DNA from: Zygnema cylindricum
Taxonomy: Eukaryota; Streptophyta; Zygnematophyceae; Zygnematales; Zygnemataceae
Reading direction: 5' to 3'
Length of the DNA: 64,000 nt
Assembly (NCBI GenBank): GCA_037447655.1
Contig: JBBHKE010003059.1
Span: 62,001 to 126,000, forward strand
Part shown: in pieces, positions 22,099 through 34,200 of the stretch
How the letters are laid out: each line of letters begins with the position of its first letter
Numbering within the stretch: the stretch's first letter is position 1
Translations under genes and position numbers: made by a program
The notes under the pieces: generated by a model
The model's input: the letters and a program-made list of their open reading frames with translations, nothing else
Told to the model about the DNA's origin: nothing
Databases searched by the model: none

Positions 22099-22839
22099 GG
22101 GTAACATTCCATTAAACGAAAAGTGGGGTTCGTTACTGAACGCCGTACGTTTTGGTAAAATTCCGTACAGAGACGTACCATAATTTTTTTTGTTGTCAGA
22201 CGAAACATCGTTACTGGAAAGCTGTCGGGAAGCTCCGGTGATGTAGGCGTAATTCTTGACCGTTGGATGTTTTACTTTTTGAGATCCGCGAAGCAATCGC
22301 GCACATCATCCAGTGGCCCCCAACTCTCCTCGCGAGGAGAGTTGGGGCCCACTGGATGATTACCATTGGTACACGTGAGAAGCAAAAAAATATCTACTTT
22401 GAACAAGCGATCGAAGGCGTACACGTCGTACAGGCAATGTGTCGCCTGCCACGCTGGATGTAGGTCATCCGAAAATATCCTCGCACGCTCCGTCTGACAT
22501 CCACCGACATTCAAAGTTTACCGCGACCTTCAAAGTTTGCCGCGTCCTTTTGCCATTCCGTTTCGAAATTTTGATTTTCATTTTGAAAATCAAAATCTCG
22601 CCGCAAACTTGACGTACGAATCATTAACTACTGTACCTCCGGTTGTACAGATATTTCGTTCTGACTTTCCGTTTGTTGATTTTTTTAAGATTTTTAGAAT
22701 CTGGACTCTAACCTATGTGGCGCCAATCATAATTGAGGAAGGTTCGTTACTGGCCCGACAAAATGGAGCGGACTTCCAGTAAATACTGTCAGTAGACTTG
22801 TCCGTACATTTACTGGGACCGCCTAATGGAATGTTACCC
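22099..22839. mobile_element. Family C MITE, copy C2 (741 bp), PIF/Harbinger-like
   Basis: The ends are GGGTAACATTCCATTA and its inverse TAATGGAATGTTACCC, flanked by TTA on both sides (22096-22098 and 22840-22842). The interior is the inverse of C1. A long near-perfect palindrome at 22305-22360 (28-bp arms, one mismatched pair, centre CTCGCGAG) lies about 234 bp from the left end. It lies about 150 bp upstream of the TRAP-beta ATG, so it may be part of that promoter region. No transposase was seen. Confidence 0.8.
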
Positions 22840-22863
22840 TTATAGGTGAATACAATTAGGGTG

Positions 22864-23004
22864 GACGCCGTCAAAGTACTTGTTAGCGCCGTCAATGTAT
22901 GTGTTGACGCCGTCAATGTTTGTTTCGTAAACGCAGTGAATGTATGTGTTGACCGTCAATGGACATATTGACGCCGGCAATGTAAGTGTTGACGCCGTCA
23001 TATG
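22864..23004. repeat. Minisatellite of GACGCCGTCAATGTATGTGTT units
   Basis: About six degenerate copies of a unit of about 22 bp (GTTGACGCCGTCAATGTATGT) lie directly after element C2. It is non-coding. Confidence 0.75.
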
Positions 23005-25127
23005 TCCATCGAAAAAATATACCTGAGAATTCCTTGATCAGTAAACTTCTTTTTCCAAATGTAAAACTATCATTTTCACCAATAGGAGTACTCGAAAGTA
23101 AGAAAACATAGTTTAGCACTGATTCTTTCTTCAAATCCAATAAAATCGCCTTTTCGCTCGCGCAAAAGATTCGGCTCAACTACTACAGTACAGTACTCAC
23201 GGCGCGTCGCAAGTATAAATATGTTTAGGGTTTTTCTCTCATATAAAAAAAAAACACAACCAACAACTCTATGACCCTAAAAATCCGCGGTACCCGGGCG
23301 GTATTTTGCAAAGTGTGCAGGTCTCGGCGCATTTCGCCTCGTGTAGGAGACCTGCACACCCTGCACTCCACGGGCGAGAAAACTAACGAACCTAGACTGT
23401 ACTGTACAGAGCAGTACAGTACAACACCGTACACCTAAAACCTCCAATCGTTTAGACGATAGTTTAAACGATTTAACCATAGCGTTTAATTGTTTAAATC
23501 TATTTAAACCTCCAAAAACTTATGTAAAATTCAAAATAATGCGTGCACGATTAAATGTATGACTGTATGACCTTTGTTGCTGCTTTTGTTTTCTACATAC
23601 GGTTGCAATTAGGGTTTGAATCATTAAATCTCGACGAACCTTGATAGAAAAACAACTAACTCGGAGCTGAAACGATTATTTTCGGCATTTGTCGTTTTTG
23701 GTTTCAAATTTTCATGGTTGACCTTTAAAAATCATCGACATCATAAATTCTGCAGTTCAAAGACGTTTAAATCCAACTTTTCAAATTCTGCATCGATCAT
23801 TGAAAATTCAGAATTTAAAAAATTGGACACATTAATACAATGGAATTAGATATTCAAAATTTCAATAATGGACACATCAATACCATGGAACTTAACATTC
23901 AATCTGTTACATTTCTATTTAGCAAAGCAATTTAAATTTTAGCCGATCCACCTAAAATTTTAGCCTTACTGTTTAAACTATAGCGTTTAAATTCCTGAAA
24001 ACTATATACGTCAAAAGGATGTTTGAGCAACATATAGCTGTTTGAACTGTTATTTAATTTAATCGAGTAATGGCAATTCTGGAGTCGGCAATGTCAATTT
24101 ACATTTCCATGCTGAAATACATTACTCCCTAAATGCCTTACGAAATAACCACTATGGACACCTTTTGTGGCACTAATTCAATTTTCAGTCCTAATATCAT
24201 AGACGCATCGGCTACTTTGATTAAGAAAAATAGTATTTAAATACTATTAGAGCTATTTCATGCTAAAAAGGAAAAAAAAAAAAAAAAAAAAAACGGACAG
24301 AATCGGCTTTCCTGACACTAAGAGCGATTAAAAAAAAAATCTAAAAGCTTAAAGTTGTATCTGAGCAAGATATGGCGTTGACAACGGTGTGACTCAATTT
24401 CTTTTTCTAACGCAAATTATGAAAGGAAACTTAAAAGTCATACACACACCATCATAAATAAGACAATATAAGGACAACCGAATTCCACAAGCCTTCATGG
24501 TAAACAGTTGAAATTTATTATTAACTATTTTTTTTTTTTCGCGTGGACTAGATCACCTACGACAAAGTGAAACTTTGATCATATACTAGAAGCCTATTTA
24601 TCTTGTTAGAGGACAACTGCTTTTCAATAACGACAACAGCGATAACAAACAACAACGCAGCGACAACAACAACACAACCGGTTACTGCTTCTACAACTTT
24701 TTGTGCTGTTTCTTTAATTGTCACGACAATAATAATAAATACATAGTCCTCTTGAATTACTTTTCCAATTAACACCTGGTGATGTCATAGCGTTATAGTG
24801 AACATTCAAAACTTCAAACGATTGATTTACTGCTAAATACAACCGAGCAACTCGTGGACTCAAATCAAAGTTAAAATGTGCAGAAAACAACCACACAATA
24901 GTCAACTGCTTAAACGTCAACCATACATACAATGAAATGCTTGCTGTGAACGGAGGAAGCAACCTAAAATAGCGACTCTCTTGTAGGATTTATTCAGCTC
25001 CTTATTCGTCTCCTATTCTTTTCTTAGCCGCCCTAACCCGTTTCAACCAGCAAGTACATTGCATCGACAAAAATCCCTCACAAGACCCTTCAAGATACAA
25101 CATCCCACAAAACACTAAACTACAGTC

Positions 25128-25160
<33 letters not shown>

Positions 25161-25275
25161 TTCCCTACCAAATTACACAAAATCTCTTCCTAATGAAGCT
25201 AACAATTGAACTTCTATGAGTCTCCTGCTTTCATCCTCTTCCTTAACAACAACAGGAATTGACGAAGCAGTATCC
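23005..25275. other. Intergenic DNA between TRAP-beta and NUP214, no gene seen
   Basis: A hairpin with arms GTGTGCAGGTCTC and GGAGACCTGCACAC lies at about 23311-23357. It is bracketed by GTACAGTAC-type inverted sequences near 23185 and 23395-23420, so a small inverted-repeat element of about 240 bp is likely there. The rest is AT-rich, with an A-run at about 24268-24292 and a CT microsatellite at about 25124-25160 in the 3' flank of NUP214. No exon-like frames were found. Confidence 0.4.
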
Positions 25276-28200
25276 CTACTTCCTCATTTCTGTAAATAGT
25301 GGTGACTGTTTAGGTGGCCCACTAGGGTTGGCGAAGGCTGGCTGGCCCGGATTAGGTTGGGCCGAACCAAAAGACCCAAAACCTGAAGCTGTACCCGAAC
25401 CAAAGGCTCCAAAACCTCCACTCGAAGCTGCCCCTGCGAATCCACTTCCAGATGCTGCATTGGCAAAACCACCGCCTCCTCCTACAAACTCCAAAACACA
25501 CAAATAAACACATTAAAAAACATCGCAACAAAAGGATAAACATATTAACAAACTCGAAAACACACAAATAAACATATTAACAAACTTCCAAACACACAAT
25601 AATATATCAGCAAACACAAATATATTAACAAACGCGAAAACCCAGAAGCTAAATATTCTTATCAAACTCTAAAACACAAGGATAAACATATAAACAAACT
25701 CCAAAACACAGATGAATACATTAGAAAATGTGAAACAGACAAAAAAAGGAATTAACGAATACAATTACCAAAACACACACAAATACGTAAAGAAACTCCA
25801 AAACACATAAATATATTAACAAATTCAAACACATGCAGATAAACATATCAACAAACTTCGAAACGCACAGATAAATATATTAACAACAACCAAAATACAC
25901 GGATAAATACAGCAACAGACTCAAAAGCACACATCAACATATTAACAAACTCCAAAACACAGGTAAATATATTAGCCCCAGTTTCATGAAAGGCAACCGA
26001 TCTAAGTGAACATTTTTTCTGTATTTTGCAATTACTTTGTCTCCCATAACTCCAAGGTTGTACATATCAAGTTAACAATTGTAACCTGGCGCTTCCCTGG
26101 GTGTCTCAGTTTATTAAAGATAATAATTTTCCAAATTTGAGGGTGAGTTGAGTGTGTACAGAAGAAACAACAACAATGTAACAAGAAAGAAACTCCTAAT
26201 AGAGAAAGGTAAATTGAGAAATCAGCACAAAAACATTGACGAAAGCCTGACTCCCATGTTATGACCCTGAAAGGCAGAATATTCACAATTTGTAAAAATT
26301 TGACTCATGTTATTGGTTCTCCCTTAAGCAAGCTTTGAGTCCTCATTGAACAAATATAGTCAGACTATACACAAGCTATGAGTTGAACGGGGATGGGATG
26401 GTTCAAATGTGCGAAATTGGAAACACTGCATACGATAACCCCATATTATACGCGAATAGAATGGGATTATCACATATAAAGTTTCCAATTGTTTTCACCT
26501 ATTACAGTTGGGCAAAATTACCTTTTGCAAAATATGTCAAATGGTTCACATAAGAAGTTAAGGCTGGGTAAAATGTCAATGCAAACTTGGGAAGCCAAGA
26601 AGTAATAAGACACACCTGTTGCAGTAAATCCTCCTCCCCCGGAACTTGAACTACCAAATCCTCCTCCAAATGGGCTTGGTGAACCGAAGCCTCCCAGAGT
26701 TCGAGCTTGTCCAAAAGTCCCAAGAGCTGAGCTAATCCCTTGTGCTCCCCCTCCTCCTCCTCCTCCTCCTCCTCCTCCTCCTCCTCCTCCTCCTCCTCTT
26801 CCCACAAGGTTTGTTTCACCAGAGCTTTCCCCGACTCCCAACTTTCCAGGACTTCCAAAAGGTGACGGTTGTCCAAAACTTGAACCGATTGGGTTGCTGA
26901 AAGGAGAAGCTCCTGAACTAGAACCACCCCCAAAAACTGAGAAAGCGCTACCAGTAGAAGCTCCAGAACCCAGTTGGGAAACTGGAATCTGGGGGGAGGA
27001 GGGAATCGAAAAGGAAGCTGGTTTGAAGAGGCTACCACCGGTTTGAGGAGGAGAAGGAGAAGAAGTTGCAGGAGCCATTCCACTATTGCTTCCCCCAAAT
27101 GGAAGTGTACCACCAAAAGGACTGGTTTGCAGTGAACCAGAATTACTTCCTGACCCAAGTCCCCCAAGGGATCCAAAAGCTCCAAACAGACTAGCTGATG
27201 TATTCCCCTTATTGCTGTCCTCCTCCTCCTCCTCCATGTCCTCTTCAGTATCTGATGCTAGAACGGATAAAAAAGGTGGTTTTGAAAGCATTTGAGGTGG
27301 TTGGACTGTGGGAGGTTGTGAATTCGAAGAGGGAATATTATTCATGGATGAAGTGACACCTCCAAATAGAGAAACATTAGGACCTGATAAAATTGGGGAC
27401 GGGGCTGGCGAAGTATTTGCAAATGGTGAAGTCGCAAAAGGAGACAGCTGTTGACTTGATGTCGAAAAAAGTCCAGAGGAAGCAGTCGATGGTTTCAAAG
27501 ATGGGAATGGTTGTGACAACGTGAAAGGGGAGACAGGGCTATTTATGGAAGATGTATTTATTAATTTTGAAGGAGAACCAAAAGTGGATGGCGCAGGACT
27601 GGATTGCATTGTACGAGAAGCCCCGTCAGTGAATGTGGTAGGAGAAGAAGTTACTGAAGAAGGAGAGAGAGAGAATGCAGGGGTACTAAAAAGTGAACTG
27701 CCAGCTGCTGCATCTTGATTGACGGCCTGCTGTTTTAATGCTGAATCTTTGGCCACCTGCTTTCCTGCTGCACCCTCACTGGCTGCCTGCTGCTTGAAAG
27801 CGGTGTCCTGATTGGCAGTCTGCAGCTTTAATGCTGCATCCTGATTGGCCACTTGCTGCTTCAATGCTGCATCCTGATTGTCCGCCTGCTGCTTCAATGC
27901 TGCGTCCTGATTGGCAGTCTGCTGCTTCACTGCTGCGTCCTGATTGGCTGCCTGCTGCTTCACTGCTGCGTCCTGATTGGCCGTCTGCTGCTTCACTGCT
28001 GCGTCCTGATTGGCTGCCTGCTTTCCTGCTGCGTTCTCATTGGCCTCCTCCTGCTTTAAAGATGCGTCCTGATTGGCCACCTGCTGCTTTAATGCTGCGT
28101 CCTGAATGGCCGCCTGCTTTCCTGCTGCATCTTCATTGGCCGCCAGCTGCTTTAAAGCTGCATCCTGATTGGCCGCCTGCTGCTTTAAAGCTGCATCCTG

Positions 28201-31200
28201 ATTGGCTGCCTGCTGCTGAAATGTTTTGTCCTGATTTACAGCCTGCTGCTTCAATGCCGAGTCCTGATTGGCCGTCTGCTTTGCTGCTGCAGAAGCCCTT
28301 TGAATGGCAGCTTGGGCAGCTGCACTTGCAGGAGAATGCATTCGCATTCCCATAAAAGGTGATGGAGGACCTCCTCCTCCTCCTCCTACTCCTCCTGCAA
28401 AACCTACTAGCCTCGTGTCAGCTGATTACTTAGTGTAAATTTAACCTGCTTCCGCTGTGACAATTCCGCGAGGGAGAAGGAGGGGGGAGGGGGAGCGGGA
28501 GGGGGGGGGGGAGGGAGTGGGAGAAGGAGGGGGAGAGGGAAAGGGAGGGAGAAGGACGAGGGAAAGGGAGAGGGAGAGGGAGAGGAAGAAGGAAAATGTA
28601 AAATCATAGAAGGTTAGAATTATTGCCTCCAACAGCAAAACCTGCTAACCTTCAGTTAACCTGACCATCTTTAGCCTGAGTCAGACCTGGATGTCATCAT
28701 TATTGCTTCCACCTTCAAAACCTCTAACTTCGTGTCAACTTAACCAGCTTACCCTCCTGGCATATCTGCATGCCATCTTGCAGAAGACAAGTATTATCGA
28801 GAGGCCGGCAAGACTTGTGAACCTTGTGATTTGTCTATTTCAAAGAGTGACAAAATCAGACAGAAATGTTACTGACAGTGGTTATAACAGCAAAATTAAT
28901 TTGCATATGCCAACATGGACATGAATTGTCACGATGTAGAGATGAAAACATTCACAATTGGACCCAAAAAAATACCACTGACCGTAAATCACTACCAGAG
29001 TTAGCAACACTAATTCGGTGCCATTTTCTTTTTTTTGGCCCCTGAACATTATATAGCGTTAACAATACTAATCGTTGTTTTCTCAGCACGAGGATTTGTT
29101 AAGCGGCTGAGAATCATCCACGTCTCTCAGACCTACAGGGGAATTAATAACAGTAAAATATACCCACGCTGTAGATTTCTTAACAATAATAGTGATTCAC
29201 GGTGTACTATCATGCAATGCATTAGATGGATGACATAAACTTTCATACAACCAAACAATCCGAAACTATTTATGTGAAAGAGCTAATTGTTGACACTTAG
29301 AATGTCGTAGGAAATGTTTGTGAACCATGGGAGATTAAAGGGGTGACCTTGATACTCCCATAAAACAATTGAATCTGTTCTTCCTAGAAATTAGTTGAAT
29401 TAAATGTCTGATGCACTCATAACTATTGACAAGGGAATGTGGCTATAATGTTATCCATCTTCTCATTTACCGCGCTTCTGACATACATCGTTGTATTCAA
29501 ATCAATTCAAAGCACAAGAAAATGTGCACGTGAAGACTTACCGACCCTGTATCAACCTGAACTCAAATCCAAGATCTTCTTGCTCATCAGTTAACAGACT
29601 ACTTCCAGCATTGAACCTCAAAACCCTCTCATGCTCAACACCATCAGCCCTTCATACATCATTCTGCAAATTCAGCTAAATGAACGTCACGTTTCACCTC
29701 CATTTTGCAACTCTTTGTACCCAATCAATAAAATAGTTTGACAAACAAGAAAAAAAAAATGGTTTCTCACCATCACCTCTATTGCTGCTAAAGATACATC
29801 CAATGCAAATTACACTTTTCTTCTAGAATGACAGAGGTCTTAGCTACAATGAACAGTTCATCATTTAAAGTTCAAATAAGGTCAACAAGTGGGAGGAGAG
29901 AAGTCCAAAGACGAACCAAAAGTGGTGGAAGCCTTGGAAGCGAATAAGCCGGTAGAAATTTCCCCATCCTCAGGGGCTTTATCTGAAGGGTTCACAGCTC
30001 CAACCGAGGCCTCTCTTTCTGGTCCACGAAGGCCAAAACCTCCAGAAAGTGGAAAGGATGAACTAGAGGATTTCACACGTGAAATGTCCTTTTCTTCAGT
30101 CTGATTTACCGAGCCAATTGCAGGGAAAGCTTTTGTCACACCAGGCTGTGAAAAAAGATTAAATCCGACCACGGGTCTGTCTGCTCGATTACTCGTGTTA
30201 ACATTACCCTTGTCAAAAATGGTACTTTTATAGCTTACATTGAAGCCACTTGTTGGAAAATATCCACCTGCTGAAGAAGATGCTGGTGATTCTGTCTGTT
30301 TCCGCCAAGAGATTGGGGTGTTTGCATCTTTGGAGACTCCCATCGCTTCAGAAGGAGGAGCAACAACAGGGGGAGGAGGAGTCACCGGTCTCCAAGGATC
30401 TGATGGCCCTGTGTCCCGAACATCACGTTTCTGGCGAGCAACACTACGAGGAATTTCATCTGAGTCTTCCTCAACTGCGGTTGACATTCCACTGGGGCTA
30501 AATGTGGCTCTACTAATTGATGTGGTAGGCATCGGTTTTGGACGTTCTGGCATAACATGGCTTTCTGTGGAGGATCCTGACAAAATGCTCTGAGCTGATG
30601 ATGCTATTTGTGATTGAATTTCTTCACCACGTCGAGTTCGCAAGTTTAAAGTATTTCTTGTAAGAAGACGTCGACTGTGTTCCACATTTGCAGTGGGAAC
30701 CACAGAAGGAGGAGGAGGTCGAAGTTGTACAGTGGTTGTCGGAACTTCTAGGTTGGCCCATGCCTGTTAAGTCAATATAGAAAATTACCGTGTAATCAGA
30801 ACTCAACATTCGGAAAAAGCAATAAAATGCCAGCAAAATGCCAAGAGCTGTAATTGCACCAGATCCTCCCACAAATGATCAGTCAGCCATCATAAATCTT
30901 TCTCAAATCCTACCATCTCACCTTCAAAAACAATTCTGGGTTCCTTCTATATGATACTGCAGGCCTCTGCGCCTCTCCACTTGTTCCGGCACCACTCACA
31001 CCTTCACTTTCCAGGTTCCTTTTCAAGGATTCTGATTGCTTCTGCTTGTGAGGCTCTCCTTCTGCCTCAGAGTCCATCAAAAGCTCTTCTTCAGATATGC
31101 TCATTGACCACCTTGAAGGCTGTTCAGTGACCTTGGAGGGTGCCTTTTCCTTGTCTCGTTTCTGCTGTAACGACTTTCTTCCAGGGGAATATTTCGGTGG

Positions 31201-34200
31201 CACATGGAGGTCAGTCAAAATAGCATTCACTTGCAATTCCATATGATGGGCTGCTGATAACTGGGCATTGACTGCACTATAGAGCCTTTGGACCTCCTGA
31301 GCCTGCCTGCAAAAAAAAAGAAGCACTTGCACTCCTAAGAATAAATATGGGAAAATGAACACACTCAGCTCATAACACTAAGGTACACCGTGTATCGCTA
31401 TTAAACTCGTTTTCTCTGTGCACACTTGTCGGGTTAACAATCCGACAGCTGCGACAGAAAGGTACCATTCATACCTTCCAATTCGCTGTCGTCAAATAAA
31501 AATCGGACAAGGGTGAACAGAAAATAGTTGATTCAAATGGCAAAAAAACATTATTGCTATTAACGCTAATCAACGATATTTCTTAAGCGATACAATATGC
31601 TACACCAGCCTAAGCACCAAACAATTACCATAAACACAACATAATATCTCTCTAAGACAAGAAAATTGCCCAGCCTGTAAACCTAGGCATCTGACAGTTC
31701 CTACTCTCCTTCTTCCTATCATGATACAAACATTAAACAACAAAGATTCAGAAAATTTCTTTTGTTTTTTAGCAAATTCCTTACTTTGCCCGTGCTGCAG
31801 ATATTTTACCGAAGCGTGACTTTGAGTCATCCCCACTCCGATGATTCAACTCGAGGCTCTTCAAATGCTGCTCCAATTCTGCTGTTGCAGCTCTCATTGC
31901 TTCAGATTTGCTAGCAATCCTCATTCGTTCGGCTTTCAATGTAGGAGGAAGGGGTTGCATTTCCAATAGCCGACGATTATGTGGACTTGCAACTGCCTTA
32001 ATGAGGGCACCCAAATGTTGCTGGGAAGTGTCAACTGCAGTGAATTGGTAAAGACAGGACACAGTTATAAGCATAAAGAAGCTCGCTTTCATTACAGGAA
32101 GACAGACTACAATATGGCAAAAGAAGTGATCTTTCAACATGTTTCGTTGATGACTAACATTGATAATTCAAGCACATTTTAATGTGAAAAATGTAGGGAG
32201 AAATGTCTTACTCGGTAATGAAGATTCTCGTTTCAGCAAAAACAGGGGACTTATGAGAGCCGTTGTAATCACATCTTTTCAAAACTAGCCTGTCTATAGA
32301 CGCAGCTATGTTAACAGCTCATGTAAAAATGAGTTCTGACCAGAAAAATGCTTCTGTTGATTATCTGAGTTTTCCAATTCTTCGATACATCAGTATCATG
32401 TGGTAATCCTAAAGGTCTACTGCTCAAAATTTGACAAAGACACATTTTGAAAAGACCAACCATCTTGAGTGAAAGCCTGTCATAAAATGTAAAATCAATC
32501 AAGCATGCTTTCCAGACACTCACATGGATCCTAAAACTGACTTACCACGGAGCACCTCATTGCAAAAATCTGTTTTTTTCTCCTTCAGCTCCTCCACTTC
32601 TTTTCGAAATTCACGCAACTCTCTTTCCAAATCTGCCAACATTCTCTCCACACACTCTACAGATGCGCGAGTGAAACTTGGAAGTGCCTCGTCTTTCTCA
32701 GATCTCTGGTCACCCTTCTCGTTTTGCGGCTGGGACCCAGCCTCTAAGGAGTCATTTGGATTCTTGTTAAAACAATCAAACAACTTATTAATTTCTGTGC
32801 TCATCACTCTGACCTTCTCGAGTGCCAGTTCAAAACTGGCTTCAGTATCTGTGCCTGTTCCTGCTTGGCTTGGCGACTGTAATGATGGTTGGATGACTTT
32901 TGGTGGTGTAATCTTCTTTAATGGCCTAGAGGAAGTCTCCGCAGGAGATGGAAAAATTGAAGGGAGAGAGGGCTTCGGTGTCACATTCAGGAATGGTTGA
33001 AAGGGTTCACGTTTCAATATCACCTGTGGCTCCAATTCATCAGTATCCGAACGGTCTCTCTCAAAAAGAGGCTGTCCTGCCACAGGCTTCCCCATTGACT
33101 GAGGAGTCGTCTCTGAGCTTACAAATGGAGAAAAAGGACTAGACGGAGGTGGCCGCTGCAATGATGCAGCAATAGGAAAAGGACTAGACGAAGTTGGTCG
33201 CAGTAAAGTCGCAGGCATGGAAAAAGGACTAGTTGAAGATGTTGGTTGTGAAAAGGGAAGTGGGGAAAAAGGACTAGTTGAAGATGTTGGTCGTGAAAAG
33301 GGAAGTGGGGAAAAAGGACTAGTTGAAGATGTTGCTTGTGAAAAAGGAAGTGGGGAAAAAGGACTAGTTGAAGATGTTGGCTGTGAAAAAGGAATTGGGG
33401 AAAAAGGGCTAATGACAGGCTGCGGTGGCTGTACAGAATCAGAAGGTGGAGCCAACTTCTCAAAAAGGTTCAGATTGCCGACCTTTGGCTTTGATTCCTG
33501 TCTCACAAAACCACCAAGAATGCTTATTACTGAAAGAAACAAGTAATTACCAACATTTGAATTAAGGCAAGATAATACACCGTGAATCACTATTAGCGTT
33601 AAGAAATAAATAGTATATAGACTACTTCAGTGTTAATAACTCTATTGCTCGTCCAAATGATGTGGATAATTGTGAACCGCAAAAAGAATTAGCATAAGAA
33701 AAAAACAATTAGCATTGCTAACGCTGTTTTGTGATCAGAGGGCGAAAAAAAACTGGGACAATTGGTGTTACAAACACTTTGTGACCTTACTAATGGTTTA
33801 AATTTCCAAGCACCTTTCACCAATCTGTGCTTGTTGTCCAGTTTCCTGTTTAGAGTCCTTACCTCCATTGTGGGTTTCCCCAACACTGTCGAGTACTTCT
33901 CTCCACCACCTGATATTGTCGAGTACTTCTCTCCACCACCTGATATTGTGGAGTACTTCTCTCCACCACCTGATATTGTGGAGTACTTCCCTCCACCACC
34001 TGATATTTCAGCTTTATGAGGCGCTGTAGTCTTAATGTCTCCAAAAGCTCTTGGTTGAGGAGCTGGAAGAGCCTTGGAGGGTCTGATGAAATCTGTCGGG
34101 GCACTATCAAGCCTGAGAACCACCCTTATTTCCCAACATTAGTCAGACAAACAACATGCTAGATACTGCAAAACATCGTAGGTATCAAAGGAGCAAATTT

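Noticed and set aside
26502-27185. 227-codon minus-strand frame with a Glu run
   Set aside because: Shadow of NUP214 exon 14 in another frame; the FG-rich frame matches the family.
27831-28355. Plus-strand frame with repeated HPDWPPAA-type units (174 codons)
   Set aside because: Antisense shadow of the 33-bp NUP214 repeat; opens only because the repeat is a multiple of three.
29882-29916. Extension of NUP214 exon 13 to a stop or to a GT at about 29891
   Set aside because: Joining from there to exon 14 gives an in-frame TGA; the donor after 29917 keeps the frame and forms a natural FGGG junction.
33119-33463. Minus-strand frame rich in LVLFPHFLFH units and plus-strand frame of GEKGLVEDV units
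   Set aside because: Alternate-frame shadows of the 45-bp coding repeat in NUP214 exon 10.
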